In this document: positions 33,850 through 46,060 of the stretch, one piece after another | How positions within the stretch are numbered: the first letter of the stretch is position 1 | Layout: every line of letters starts with the position of its first letter | Origin: Hibiscus mutabilis | Lineage: Eukaryota > Streptophyta > Magnoliopsida > Malvales > Malvaceae | NCBI GenBank assembly: GCA_019671005.1 | Contig: CM033726.1 | Span: forward strand, 6,331,213-6,395,212 | DNA: 64,000 nt | Direction: 5' to 3' | Program-made: the position numbers and the translations under genes | The notes under the pieces: model-generated | What the model saw: the letters and a program-made list of their open reading frames with translations, nothing else | Database searches by the model: none | Told to the model about the DNA's origin: nothing

Positions 33850-34110
33850 TGGTTTAGGGTTAAAGTTTGAGGTTAGGGTTTAGGGTTATCTCATTCTGTA
33901 TTGAATGAGTCCAAGTAGGAATAGAAATTTTTGTTTTTTTTGGTATTTTTATTTATGTTCTATATTAAAAAAAAATAAGTTTAGGGTTAAAGTTTAAGGT
34001 TATGGCTTAGGGTTTAGGGTTTATAGAATTAGAGGTATGGTGTATTTTTAGGGCTTAGGGTTTAGACTTTTAAATTAAGGGTTAGGGATTAAAATTTAAT
34101 TTTTTAGTGT
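33850..34110. repeat. Degenerate telomere-like (TTTAGGG) block
   Basis: Repeated GGTTTAGGGTT and related words interspersed with AT-rich sequence. It abuts the truncated 5' side of the copia element. It is similar in style to the interiors of the MITEs at 36549 and 45806. Confidence 0.6.
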
Positions 34111-34849
34111 TGTGACATAGAAAGGGGCATCGAAAAGGGGCAAATGATTTTTGTTCGTCCAAGTAGTAACCAGCTCAGTATCGCTAAAGCAGGTTTTGAG
34201 TTCGAAGCTTTGTGTATGCAGAAAATTATCGCCGAAAAACTCACCTATCAAAACCAAATATACAAGACGAGTCGATTCAGATTAGTCAAAATAAAACCTT
34301 AAAAAATTGGGAGTGAAAAAATATTGAATTAGTTGTTATAATCACGCACAAAGTCTTGTAATTAATTAATTGAACGATGTACATCTTTCAAAGGAGGAAT
34401 TCCAAGAAAGAAAAACATGAAGCAAATTAATAACACCTTTCGTTCCAAGTAATTCTGCAAATATTTCCTTGGGAATGCAACTTCAAACACGTGCCCCTAC
34501 ACGATAAATTTGGTATTTTTTTGTCAAGATTTGAAATCAACATGATTTGTTTACGTACTTTCTAAGTCATTTAGAGCTTGGAAGTTTCAACACAATGTTT
34601 GAAGTGTATTAATGTAAGAGCTTAGAATGGTTAAATTGTCGGCTTTCAAATTTGATGTTAACGATACGGAATTGTAGTTTAGTGTATAATGGGGGTTGAT
34701 GTCCAAATCAAGCTGAGTTTCGTAGAAAATTCCTTTGATGGAGTTTCACACAAACTTTTATCTCTCCACACGTCTTGTGGCTACCTACATCCAATGGCGG
34801 ATTCAAAAAATTTAAAAATAAAAGTTTAAAATACTTTTTCTCAAATGAG
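34111..34849. other. Intergenic, no gene seen
   Basis: No supported ORF. A weak tRNA/SINE-like stretch near 34165-34215 was not called. Confidence 0.5.
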
Positions 34850-35835
34850 TATGGGTGAACATTCGATCGCGTAAGTTAAAAAAAATTTAAATTAGTTGAG
34901 TTTACGAATTCTATATTACTACTCAAACTTTTTTTTGAATTTTTTTTCGATTTGAGTCGAGTCGATGTACAAACTTAATTGTAATTACTTATAATGTTAT
35001 AGTACATATTGATTCTAATTTAAATCAATTTAAACGGCTTTTTTTAATAAAAGCCGCTAGTCTTATAAAAGATAAAATATTAAAAATTACAATAAGGGTT
35101 TACAACTATATCGTAAACTAAATATATAATTTGGATATTTTCTTGTAACATTGACACAAGAAACTAGTCATTTTAGATCATACAATGACCATACATGGAA
35201 ATGGTTAAAACCCAACTAAAAGACTTGAAGGAAAAATAAATATGAACAAATTTGATTGTATCGGCAAACAAACCCCAAAAGGGATTCAACTATTGAAAGA
35301 CAAACGAAAATCGCAAATCAGAATTGAGCATCGTGAGAAACTATCCACGAATGCAACATTGCGTATTTAAATTCAACCCGAAGGTCCAGAGCAGGTAAGA
35401 TTAAAAGGATTACAAATAAGTGTCATTTTGATAAATTGTTATGTTATCAAATCCAACCCTAAAAAATCATAAAATAAAAAAAAACGGTCAAACAATTAAG
35501 AAAGAAGACGAAAGACGTGCCAAAAGATAGAGATAAACAAAATTAAAGAAAAAAAAGTTAAAGTTCTCTATAGAGAGTGCGGCGCAAACCCTAGGAATTT
35601 TAGTAGAATGTTAATTTTATTTAAGAATAAAAAAGATAAACAAAATTGAGGGACTCAACTCGAATTTAAAATGATCTATTAATTACTAAATATTTTGAGT
35701 TATTCGAGTTATTCAAATTTCCAGTTTACAACTCAAACTTTATTTAAATTTTTTTAAGTCGAATCTAGTTCTTTTGCATTTAGTCGAATCAAAAAAATTA
35801 ATTTTTTTAGTCGAGTCGAGTTTTGCTCACTCTTA
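34850..35835. mobile_element. hAT-like MITE with internal insertion
   Basis: The ends TATGGGTGAACA and TTGCTCACTCTTA are imperfect inverted repeats. The first 180 bp and last 190 bp resemble the two halves of the 15374-15772 MITE. The middle 600 bp (about 35035-35640) is extra. The flanking 8-mers CAAATGAG and CAACGGAT match poorly, so the element is old or the ends are slightly misplaced. A 14-bp direct repeat AGATAAACAAAATT occurs at 35531 and 35634 within the extra segment. Confidence 0.5.
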
Positions 35836-36548
35836 CAACGGATACATAAATTTTCATTTTTTTTCTTTTTATGCACTAAATTGTTATTTTTAAATAATTT
35901 AACACTAATATTTTTTTTTTCAAAATAAGTGTGCAAGTGCTTCCCTTTAAAGCCATATACATCGGCCAGTGCCTACACTAATTAATCAAGGATCGACCAA
36001 AGGAAGTTGGTAATAGATCATTTAAAAGGTTTAAATTTTTATATAATTTTAATATTTTTTATTAATAATTTAATTTTACACCTCTAAAATTTTTAATTTC
36101 ACGCACCTAAATTTTTAAAATATCATACTAACCGTTCGTATCACCTAACATAAAAGTCTATGTCTTCAGCTAATAATATCACCATTTGCATGTTTTTATG
36201 TTAATTATAACCTTTCCTTCGTCTTTTATCGGACACCAAAATCCAAACTAATTTCAACGGACATTAATCATACTCCAAGTACTACAAATTTTTTAGTTTC
36301 TAGTCTCTATGTTCAGTTGGTCCATATAAGAATAGATATTGTCAACAAATTTTAAAGTTGTTACATATTTTTACTTAAAAAGTTGCTATATATTTAAATC
36401 GAAGATTGAACTTTTGACCGTTAGTTAAAATATAAGAAACGTTTACCATCTCACATAAATCTCATAGTTCACGTAATAAAAAGTAATATATACTTTATTT
36501 AAATTTACATCGATGATTAATATAAGTACACTAATATGTATAATTAAC
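35836..36548. other. Intergenic, no gene seen
   Basis: AT-rich with no ORF or repeat assigned. Confidence 0.5.
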
Positions 36549-36677
36549 GGGTAACTATTCCATGCACATGAGTTGGAAATAAAAAGTTTTCACAAATGCC
36601 TCAAGTTTAGGGTTTAGGGACTCCATTTAGGGCTTATTGTTTAGGGGTTTAAGTGTAAAAGTTTTGAAATTAGGGGT

Positions 36678-38011
36678 TGACAGGCATCGTGAACTGTCAA
36701 AATAATTATCCTTAATCTCAGATAAAACAGATAAATAATGTAGTAATAGAGAAGAAGAGTCGATCCACAGGATTAAAGAGCTTCTAATGTTGAGAGGTTT
36801 TGATTCTAACTTTAAGCGAGTAAATAAAGAAAAATGTTGGGGGTTGATTAAGAGAATTAATTTTAATAAAACAAAGAAATAAAATTTTAAATCTAAGGAT
36901 GAGAGTAATTTAAAAAGATATCCAGTTTAAGTAACAGTCTCAAGCTTCGCTTTGACTCATTTCCAATCGATCGTCGAATAAGTTTTTACTTCGGATAATT
37001 GCCGGTTACAGTCTACAAGGCCCAACCCTTGTAACTTGTTTTTCTCTCCAATAAACCGATAATCCAAAATTAATTTTTGAAATTTAGTTTTCTGTCTAGA
37101 CTAACCACGACTATCGCCGTTAGAATAAAACAGTTTTTAAATCTGGAAAAACCAGACTCGGACTATGTTATCTCAATGAGAATCTAATCCGATCTCAATT
37201 TCCCTTAGCGAATCCGTCGCTAAGTGTGTTCATAGGAAGTCGAATATGCTACAAGCCAATCCTTCCTCCCAACAGTAAATCAAAACAACATTCAAAGTCA
37301 ACGTGCACTTTTTGAAATGAGAGTGTCGAGATTATTAATGGAAAAACCGATTGCAAATCCAAGTTTGCAGAAAATTGAGAAATAAATTCGAAGTTATAAA
37401 GTACTTTTCGATTCTCACGATCGGAATTGAGTTGTTGCTAAGCCCTCGGCTTGCTGGAAAATTAGCAAAGCATGATTATGGTAAAAATCATACTCGACAT
37501 TTTAAAAGGAAATAAATAAAAACGTAAAGAAAGAAGAGAATTTTATAAAATTTAGAAAGCTAGAACAAACTAAGAATATGAGATGAGAGATATCTTTCTA
37601 GCTTACCCCAATGGGGTATTTATAGTATTCTAAAACCCTAAAAATAACCTAGAGATAATAAAAGATAATCCTTAAAAATATTCAAATTAATTCATAAAAA
37701 TAAAAGAAAATTTCTAATTTGAATTTTAAATGCAGCTGATCCGCTCATTCGTCCACGCTGACTAGACCTTCTGGAAGCCGCTGTTTAGACCTTCTAGAAG
37801 CTGCTGACTAGATGCCACGTCAGACACTTCATGCCCACTAACCCAATCTTGATTCCAGAAAATAAAACTGTAAAATGTTGTCTTTTTAAGTGCATTTTCC
37901 AGAATTGTAGTCCTACATAGAAAACACATAAAAACACCTAAATCAGTAACATGAACTAACTATTAAATGCATAATTAAAGATAAAACGGTTGCCAAATAA
38001 ACTACTTATCA
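36678..38011 (-). repeat. 3' LTR of Athila-like element
   Basis: A 1334-bp copy. It carries roughly 80 bp near 37830-37950 that the other LTR lacks or replaces. A TATA box (TATAAATA, minus strand) lies at 37624-37617. Confidence 0.88.
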
Positions 38012-38030
38012 AATTCCCCCTCACTTATTC
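38012..38030 (-). promoter_or_regulatory. Polypurine tract of Athila-like element
   Basis: On the minus strand AAGTGAGGGGGAATT runs directly into the LTR start TGATAAG. Confidence 0.75.
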
Positions 38031-40225
38031 GATGCTTGTCCTCAAGTATGCCTTAATCAAATATGTCAAAATCTCAAGTTATAATCTGTACTCCCACAAT
38101 ATCTCAAGGAATACCAAATGAATCAGAGATCACATCAATTATCGGAAACAAGGTGACAATCAAGAAAATAGGCTCAACTAGTAGCAAGTTTAAGCAAAAG
38201 CCAAGACATTCCAATTATCCATTAGTTTCAACATATCAAGATTCAATACCTCACAAGAGTTCACTCATTATCGCCAATGTATTTTGGGTAAAGGAAACGC
38301 TCGAAGCCAAGATTAAGAAAGACATTAATATAGGCTTGTACGAAAATCAAGTCACCACTACTTAGAACGAACATGATGTATTAATCAAAGGGTCTTTAAT
38401 AAGGTTGTAACAGGGCTTAGGTTAAGGTAGGGATAAGGCCAAAAAGTTGGTTAAATGTCAAGACAATAGATGCTAAAAGAAGTTCAAGCCACGAAATAAA
38501 CAAAGTAAGCAAATGCAAAGAAGCGAATCAAACAACCAAAAATGTTCCCGCTCTTCTTTTTTTTGAATCTTTTTTAGTTGTTTTTCTGTTCAAGCAAAAT
38601 TTTTCTTCTCTTTTTTTATTTTTTTGAACACAGTTTGAACTTGTTTTTTTTCTTCTATTTGAATTTTGTCGAACCTTCTCTCTTTTTTTTTATTTTTTTT
38701 GCTATTTCTCTTTTCTTTTTTTCTTCTTCGTAGAGTAAATCAATCTCTGTCTTGACAAGGGTAAAAAAAGATGGTAAAAATAAAAAGGTTTGAGTTTTAT
38801 AATTGTGGTAAAGCAAAGAAAAAGGTAAAGGCACAAAATTGGTTCACTAATGGATATAAACGGGTAGGCAATTTGGGTGGAGAGATAGGTTAATCCTAAG
38901 TGCCCTAATTATATTAAAACATCCAGTTTAACGTGTAGTCTTGACATGCATTTAATTACAAGTTCTAGAATATCAAAATTAATCCGGCACACTCAATCAA
39001 ACAAATGAGCAAGAATAAAAAGTATGCTTGTTTAGACTCAAGTCTCACAAGGTGATGTATTGTGCATTGAATCAAGAAACATATCAACCAATGAACTTAT
39101 GGAATGTCAAGAAAAATTTAACAGAAAAAACCAATCTTGCCATTTACTATCATGCACCCTAAATCTGATTAAAGTGTGACCACAAAGTCATAGGGTATTC
39201 AAAGAAATAAAGCAAAAATCAAGATTAATAACAAGAGATTTCAACAATTCAACCAAGGCAACTTAATTTCGGCATATAAACAAGAGAAGGTAATTTGATG
39301 CAGGCAATCTCTACCCCCTCACTTAAAGCATATTGTCCCAATATGGAAATGAAAATACAAGAGAGGGAATAGTGATACCCCCGTGTTTAGTTACGGCTGC
39401 GATTGAGTCTCTCGAATAGAAGAGCTGTCGTCATCGGATAACTCAATGTGATGTCCTCTTCCATTGTTGGTTGTTTGGGACTCGACTTGTGGTTAGCTTC
39501 TACAATAGATTCACACGAAGAAGACGTTGTCAGCTGGTGACGGTTGCGGCACAGAACGGAGGGTGCGATGGCAGCTTGCACTCGGCCGACGGGTGGTGAC
39601 TTGGTCTCGGGTGCGCACCATGGTTGCAAGGTTGAAGGAGATCGGGGCTGGGGGCGTTTGTTTTGACCGAAGGTGATGGTAAAGAGATGAAGGTGAATGG
39701 GAAGTGCAGTTGAAGGAGAAGGAAAGAGGGAAAAGAAGGTTTAGGTTTAATTAGGCACGTGGGGGAATAAAAAAAAATTAAAAAGAAGTTGTTTGGGAAT
39801 GGGAAACATGGTTTATCATTCAAGCGTGGGGCCTAAGAGTTTTAAAATTTGAAAAAGATGTGATAAAATAAAAAAATGGTTTAAAATAAGAGTAAAGATA
39901 GGTAGACAAGTGAAGGAAATGACGGGTTGGTTGGGTTTGGCTAACATGCACCTAAGGATGGTGGCAAGCTTTGCTAACATGCACCCTTTAGCAAAAATGG
40001 TCTTTCTACCATTTATCCATGCGTGAAATACCTCATTGGACTTGGAAATTGCGTCATATTCGATTCAAAATATTCGGGGTACCTGAAAATTCAAATAAAA
40101 TAAATTTGAGACAACAATAAATAAAATGAAATTGAAAACGAATAGAAATTAAAAATAAAATAAAATGGGTTGCATCACATTTAGCGCTTTATTTAACGTC
40201 GTTTAGCTCGACGACTTGATTCAGA
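38031..40225 (-). other. Non-coding 3' internal region of Athila-like element
   Basis: It occupies the place of pol and the Athila env-like region, but no domain is recognisable. It contains T-rich tracts (38565-38720) and an unsupported plus-strand ORF at 38063-38365. Confidence 0.6.
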
Positions 40226-42794
40226 CTATAGGCATTGCGAAAAATACTTCTTCCATTTCTTGTGCTTTGTCCAACTGAGAATTTCCCTATGAGAAATTTT
40301 ACGATTGTATAGTTTCTTCATTTTTTCTGACAAAATATCTTTTTTACTTCTCAATTTATCTGGCGTTAGTTTTAGCTCCAAATTTGTTGCCTGCAAAATG
40401 GAAGGCAAAATTTTAGAGTTTGAAGGTATATGGTGTGAATCAGAATCAATTGAAAAAAATTTCTCAAACTTTATGGTCTCTTCTTCAAAGTCCTCCAATT
40501 CCCAGCATAGATCATCAACAAAGTTAGATTCTATAAATTCTTCAACGACATGCTCAATAACATCAATAAAATTAATAGTAGCAACATTATCTGGATGTCG
40601 CATTGCCTTGTAAACATCAAACTTAACAACCTCACCGTCGAACTCCATTGTAAGAATGCCACTCCTGACGTCAATTTTAGTATGTGTCGTGCTCAAAAAG
40701 GGGCGACCAAGAAGGATAATAGAGGAAGAATTAGTTCGGTCATTTTCCATGTCTATGACATAGAAATCCGCCAAAAATATTAAATCGTTTACCTTAACCA
40801 GCACGTTCTCAAGGAGTCATTCAAGATATATGACGAATCTATCGGCGAGCTAGATTGCCACTCTTGTTTCCTTCAAAGGCTTTGCACTAAGTGAATCGTA
40901 AACGGAAAGCGGCATAACATTTATGGAAGTACCCAAATCACACATAGCACGTTTAATTCCTACCTTACCAATTTTACAAGGAATAGCGAACATACCTTGG
41001 TCCTTTAGCTTAGGTGGGAGCCTACGTTGAAAAAAAACTGGTACGTTTTCACCTAAGTTTACCTTTTCATTGCCGGTAAGTCTCATTTTGGTTGTGCAAA
41101 GGTCTTTCAAAAATCTGGCATATCTTGGTACTTTTCAGATTACATCAAGAAGAGGTATGTTTATCTCAACCTTTCGAAAAACATCAAGTATCTCCTTTTC
41201 CTCGGCTTGTTTATCACGTTTTACCAATCTTGACGGAAAGGGAGGTGGTGTGCCATAGGGAGATGGCGTGGGAGGAGTTTGCGATTTATCCTTCTTTTTC
41301 CTCTAGGATCTTGCGTCAACTTCTTCCTTCTCCCTCTGAGATCTCGATTTATCTTCTTTTTGGGATTCTACGGCAACATCCTCTATGACTGGTGGTGCGA
41401 TAATAGTGTCACTCTGAAGGGTGATTGCGCTAACATTTTCTCTCAAGTTAGGCTAGGTTTGAGATGGCAATTTCTCTTTGGATTCTAAATGACTCATCGC
41501 TAACGTAAGTTGACTCGTCTGCTTGTTAATTTCTTGAAAGCGTGCATCGGTTCTTTGTTGAAACTTTTCCTGGGATAGTGCCAACCTTTCAACAATCGAC
41601 TCCAATAATTGTTTTTGCAGTTGATATTGTTGTGGTGCAGGTGGTTAATAAGCTTGATTCGGTCTGGGATTTGGTCCATAGTTAAAGTTTTGATGATCCC
41701 TCCACCCTGAATTATAGGAGTTGGCGTTAGGATCGTAAGGTCGCTAGGGAGGTCCCGGAAAATTTCTCATTGCATTTACTTGTGCAGCAGCATCTTGTTG
41801 TAACATTGGATAGCAATTCGTAGGGTGGTCTGACATTGTGCATATCTCGTATAGTCTAGCTGTACCAATTTTGCCTGCAACAAGAGATTGAACTATATCA
41901 GCTAATTTATCAATTTTATTTTCTAAAGAAATTGTACTTACTTCGTGAACTCGCCGAGAGGGTTCACTGGAAAGGCGAAACTGTTGAGAGATAGCGGCCA
42001 TAGTAGAAATTAAATTTCTAGTTGCAGTCAGATTCATGTTTACAAGTGCACCTCCACTTGCTGCGCCAACCATCTTCATCTCCATAGGGAGTAAGCCTTC
42101 GTAGAAATATTGGAGAAGCGTTTGTTCTGACAGTCCGTGTTGTGGACAATTTACGCAGAATTTCTTGAATCTCTCCCAATAGTCATATAGTGATTCAATT
42201 TCTTTTTGTCGGATACTCGAGATGCTTCGCCTTAATTTACTCGCCTTGGCTGCAGGAAAAAACCAGACAATAAAAAGTTGAGCCATATCAGTCCATATAT
42301 TAACCAAATTAGATGGTAAATCAAATAACCATTCCTTAGCCAAATCGGCTAAGGAAAAAGGGAAAACGCGTAGTTTAATTTGGTCTTCAGATACTTCATG
42401 TGGCTTTGTGCTTAAGCAAATCATATGAAATTCCTTGAGATGTTTGTGCAGATTCTCACTAGGTAGACCATAGAAGGTTGGCAGAAGATGGATTAGACAT
42501 GTCTTTAATGTGAATGGTGTTTCTCCATTCGGGAATACGATGCATAACAGTTGTTGCTCCCGAGGTGCCGCGACAAGTACTCGAATAGTTTGGTCTTCGT
42601 CTCCCATCGAAATTTGTTCTATGCTGTCGTATTCAAAGTGTGTTTTAGTGTCAGAAGGTGCTTCTAGATCTGGTTCAAATTGTTGTTGTTGTTGTTGTCT
42701 TCTTTCTCGAAGCGTTTATGCGGGTCGTCTTCGGGCTAATGCTTCGATCTTCGGTTCAAAATTTGTTAGTTCTCCCGAATTCTTCTTGGTCATA
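40226..42794 (-). pseudogene. Athila-type gag-protease, multiply broken
   Basis: The first Met is at about 42794, with an early TAA near 42718. The main gag block (42607-41744) includes LPTFYGLPSENLHKHLKEF, IKLRVFPFSLADLAKEWL, YDYWERFKKFCVNCPQH and YFYEGLLPMEMKMV, which is the Athila capsid pattern. Further left, the protease region at 41110-40850 has the active-site-like CDLGTSINVMPLSVY. It continues after in-frame TAG and TGA codons (about 40845 and 40815) as LVKVNDLIFLADFYVIDM and LGRPFLSTTHTKIDV, ending at 40226. The consensus active site is DLGAS; here the residue after Gly is Thr. Gag would build particles and protease would mature them; neither can be made whole from this copy. Confidence 0.85.
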
Positions 42795-42830
42795 AATCAA
42801 AACAAACTTTAATCAGTAACTTTACCGAAG

Positions 42831-42848
42831 TCCCCAGCAACGACGCCA
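42831..42848 (-). promoter_or_regulatory. Primer-binding site (tRNA-Asp-like)
   Basis: The minus strand TGGCGTCGTTGCTGGGGA differs at two positions from the tRNA-Asp site TGGCGCCGTTGCCGGGGA. It lies four bases inside the 5' LTR. Confidence 0.8.
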
Positions 42849-42852
42849 ATTT

Positions 42853-44107
42853 TGACAAGTGTCGTGAACTTTCAAAATAATATCCTTAATCTTAGATAAA
42901 ACAGATAAATAATGTAGTGATAGAGAAGAAAGGTCGATCCGCATGGACTAAGGAGCTTCTGATGTTGAGAGGTTTTGATTTTGACTTTAAGCAAGTAAAT
43001 AAAGAAAAATGAGGGTTTGATTAAGAGAATTAATTTTAATAAAACGAAGAAATAAAAGTTTAAATCTAAGGATGGGAGTAATTTAAAAATATATTCAGTT
43101 TAAGTAACAGCCTCAAGCTTCGCTTTGACTCATTTCCAATCGATCATCGAATAAGATTTTTATTTCGGATAATTGCCGATTCCAGTCTACAGGCCCAACC
43201 CTTGTAACTTGTTTTTCTTTTCAGTAAACCGATAATCCAAAATCGATTTTTGAATTTTAGTTTTCTGGCTGGACTAACCACAACTATTGCCGTTAGAATA
43301 AAATAGTTTTTAAATCTGGAAAAACCCGACTCGGACTATGTTGTCTCAATGAGAATCTAATTCGATCTTAATTTCCCTTAGCGAATCTGTCGCTAAGTGT
43401 GTTCATAGGAAGTCGAATATGCTACAAGTCGATCCTTCCTCCCAACAGTAAATCAAAACAACATTCAAGTCAACGTGCACTTTTTGAAATAAGAGTGTCG
43501 AGATTATTAATGGAAAAGCCGATTGCAAATCCAAGTTTGCAGAAAATTGATAAATAAATTCGAAGTTTATAAAGTGCTTTTCGATTCTCACGATCGGAAT
43601 TGAGTTGTTGCTAAGCCCTCGGCTTGCTAGAAAATTAGCCGAGCATGATTATGGTAAAAATCATACTCGACATTTTAAAAGGAAATAAATAAAAACTTTA
43701 AAATAAAAACGTAAAGAAAGAAGAGAATTTTATAAAATTTAGAAAGCTAGAACAAACTATGAATGGGAAATGAGAGATATCTTTCTAGCTTACCCCAATG
43801 TGATATTTATAGTATTCTAAAACCCTAAAAATGACATAGAGATTATAAAAGATAATCCTTGAAAATATTCAAATTAATTCCTAAAAACAAAAGATAATTT
43901 CTAATTTGAATTTTAAATGCAGCTGATCCGCTCATCCGTCCACGCTGACTAGACCTTCTAGAAGCCGTTGTTTAGACCTTCTAGAAGTTGCTGACTGGAT
44001 GCCACGTCAGACACTTCATACCTAGATTCATGCAGGGGTAGTGGGCATGAACTAACTATTAAAGGCATAATTAAAGATAAAACGGTAGCCAAATAAACTA
44101 CTTATCA
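42853..44107 (-). repeat. 5' LTR of Athila-like element
   Basis: A 1255-bp direct repeat of 36678-38011, bounded by the primer site on one side and the GGGGT duplication on the other. Confidence 0.88.
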
Positions 44108-44569
44108 GGGGTTATGGTTAGAATTTAAGGTTTAAGTTAAAATTTAGGATTTATAGGTTAAACCCTAAATCCCTAACTATGTTACTCTAAAACGAAACCT
44201 TATCCTCTAAACCTTAAATTCTAATCCTAAACCATAAATTCTAACAATGAACCCTAAATTTTAAACCTCTACACTTAAACCCCTAAACCCTAAAACTAAT
44301 GGTGATTATGAAAAATTTTGTTTTCACTGCTAGCATCTGAGATATTTTTCTCATAATTAAAATTAAAATAAACTTACACTTGACTTCTTTATTTTAAAAT
44401 TTTCTTTTTTCATATTAGTAAAATAATTTCAATTATTTTCAAGAAAAGCATTTCATTAAATCAAAACTTAAATATCATTTTTAAAATTTAATAAATTAAT
44501 TAAATGACACATGATGATTTTTAACAATTCATTGGGGGCGATAATAATCCGTCAACAAAAAGCTCATGT

Positions 44570-45446
44570 TAACAGAACAATACTTGGCATTTTTTTTCCA
44601 AACTTAGGCGTCGCTCTCTCCCAACCCTCCCCTATTTTGCAGGCCGATGGCCAGCTGCGTGGCCCTTCGCAGCTGGTCTTTTACCCTCTTTTCCCTGATT
44701 CTTTTTCTCCTTTTCTCTTTTTGACTGTTTTGTTTGTCTTTCCTTTTTGTTTACGGAGTCTTCAATATTCTTCTTTAGCGGGCTTGTTGGAATTTTAGGT
44801 TCCCGACAGCCATGGTCCAAGTACGGGACCGTTTTGGAGAGGAGGTTTTCGGGCTTTCTCTGGAGAATAGGACCTTGGAAGATCCGATAGGAGGCTCGTG
44901 AGTTTTCTTCCTATTTTTCCTCCAGATCTGTTCAGGTGTATGGTTTTGGTCCTCTTTGCTTTGGTTTCGATGTGGTGTTTGTTCTCGAGAGAGGCATTGT
45001 ATGTGGCCGGCAAGGTCGTTGTGGATTAGTCCGTCGCTTTTGAGGCCTCATTTTCTCCTTCAAGATTTCTCCAAAGGTTCTAATACTTTCGAGTGTTGTT
45101 CCGGTGAGAAACCCTTTGTTAAGCTCGGCTTTTACAGCTTTATGTTCGCCGTCCACGCCTGTTTGGCCCTTGAATCTAACGGCAGTGCCTTCGGTATTTG
45201 TTATCAAGCCCCCCGATTTGATCGTTTGTCGATCCAGGTGTATGGCTCTTTTGCCCAGCCCCTTAAGCTTAAAAATCTTTACGATTGCTTTTTTTGTTGG
45301 TTGGCGGTTCATCCTTTGCGATGTTTTTTATTTTTGTTTGTTCTGTTTTAGCTCCTAGGAGCTTGTTTTTTGGGTCCTGTTGATCCATTTTATTTTTGTG
45401 TGTGATTATGTTAAATGAATGAAAGGCCGTCTTCTTGATAAAAAAA
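44570..45446 (+). mobile_element. Non-LTR retroposon, probably a 5'-truncated LINE
   Basis: It ends in an A-run (45439-45448) and is flanked by a 16-bp direct repeat with one mismatch, AACAAAAAGCTCATGT (44554-44569) and AACAAAAAACTCATGT (45447-45462). That is the size and layout of target-primed reverse transcription. The interior is CT- and T-rich with a 131-codon ORF at 44956-45351 that matches no family I recognise, so it may be LINE 3' UTR, a long SINE-like unit or a retrocopy of a host transcript. Confidence 0.7.
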
Positions 45447-45805
45447 AACAAAAAACTCATGTCGTTGTGATCCTCACATTTGCAAATCCAGTTTCATAAT
45501 TTTATTGTTCCAAACATAGCATAAGAATTATACTGAACAATTAAGAACTTAATAAAGAATTACGAACTTGGAATTTGTACTAATCAAAGACGAATCGACA
45601 AAAAAATGGGGAGAAAAGAGAAGATGAAATGAAAAAGAGACCGAAAGTTTGTGGTTAAAAATTAGTTATTTATCTAATCAAATAAATTAGTAAAGAAAAG
45701 AGGAAACGTAGTGTATGTTGTGAAAGTTCAGATGAAAAAGGAAATGTTTTAATTAAGAGAAGAAAGTTTTAATTTTTATATATATACACATAGTGATTTT
45801 AAAAA

Positions 45806-46060
45806 GGGTAAAACTTTAATACACGGCATGTGTAAAATTATTTTTACACAAGCATGTGTATTTACACTATAAAAATTTAAATCTTAACCCTAACCCTAAA
45901 AAACTAAACTCTAAACCTTAAACCCTGTGTACTGAATTTTAAACACTAACCTTAAATTTTAAACCATACACCCTAAACCCTAAACTAAAGCTCTAACCCA
46001 TAAAACTAAAAGACACGTGTAAACTAAAATTTACACGGCCTGTGTATCAAAGTTTTTCTC
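45806..46060. mobile_element. MULE-type MITE with telomere-like interior (255 bp)
   Basis: The ends GGGTAAAACTTTAATACACGG and (minus) GAGAAAAACTTTGATACAC are inverted repeats. They are flanked by a perfect 9-bp duplication TTTTAAAAA (45797-45805 and 46061-46069). The interior is a string of AACCCTAAA-like words. There are no coding frames. Confidence 0.85.

Larger units (their letters stand above)
31939..33850 (-). mobile_element. Ty1/copia retrotransposon, 5'-truncated
   Basis: Minus-strand element retaining the C-terminal pol and the 3' LTR. It is cut at about 33850, where telomere-like repeats begin, so gag, protease and integrase are missing and no second LTR is present. Confidence 0.85.
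36678..44107 (-). mobile_element. Non-autonomous Athila-like Ty3/gypsy element
   Basis: LTRs at 36678-38011 and 42853-44107 start TGATAAG and end TTGTCA on the minus strand. A perfect GGGGT duplication flanks the element (36673-36677 and 44108-44112). The order on the minus strand is 5' LTR, primer site, gag and protease remnants, a 2.2-kb non-coding stretch, purine tract, 3' LTR. Reverse transcriptase, RNase H and integrase are absent. Confidence 0.92.
36549..44352. mobile_element. MULE-type MITE with telomere-like interior, split by the Athila-like element
   Basis: The MITE consists of 36549-36677 and 44108-44352 (about 370 bp without the insert). The ends GGGTAACTATTCCATGCAC and (minus) GAGAAAAATATCTCAGATGC are imperfect inverted repeats. 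They are flanked by a 9-bp duplication with one mismatch, ATAATTAAC (36540-36548) and ATAATTAAA (44353-44361). The interior is degenerate TTTAGGG/CCCTAAA. It belongs to the same family as 45806-46060. Confidence 0.7.

Noticed and set aside
33850..34110. Interstitial telomere from chromosome fusion
   Set aside because: Repeats are degenerate, short and similar to MITE interiors elsewhere in the window, which is a simpler explanation.
38063..38365. Plus-strand 100-codon ORF in the Athila-like element
   Set aside because: It lies antisense in the 3' non-coding part of a minus-strand element and has no recognisable domain.
44956..45351. 131-codon ORF in the retroposon as a host gene
   Set aside because: Cysteine- and phenylalanine-rich composition typical of T-rich non-coding DNA, with no family; kept only as a note within the retroposon.
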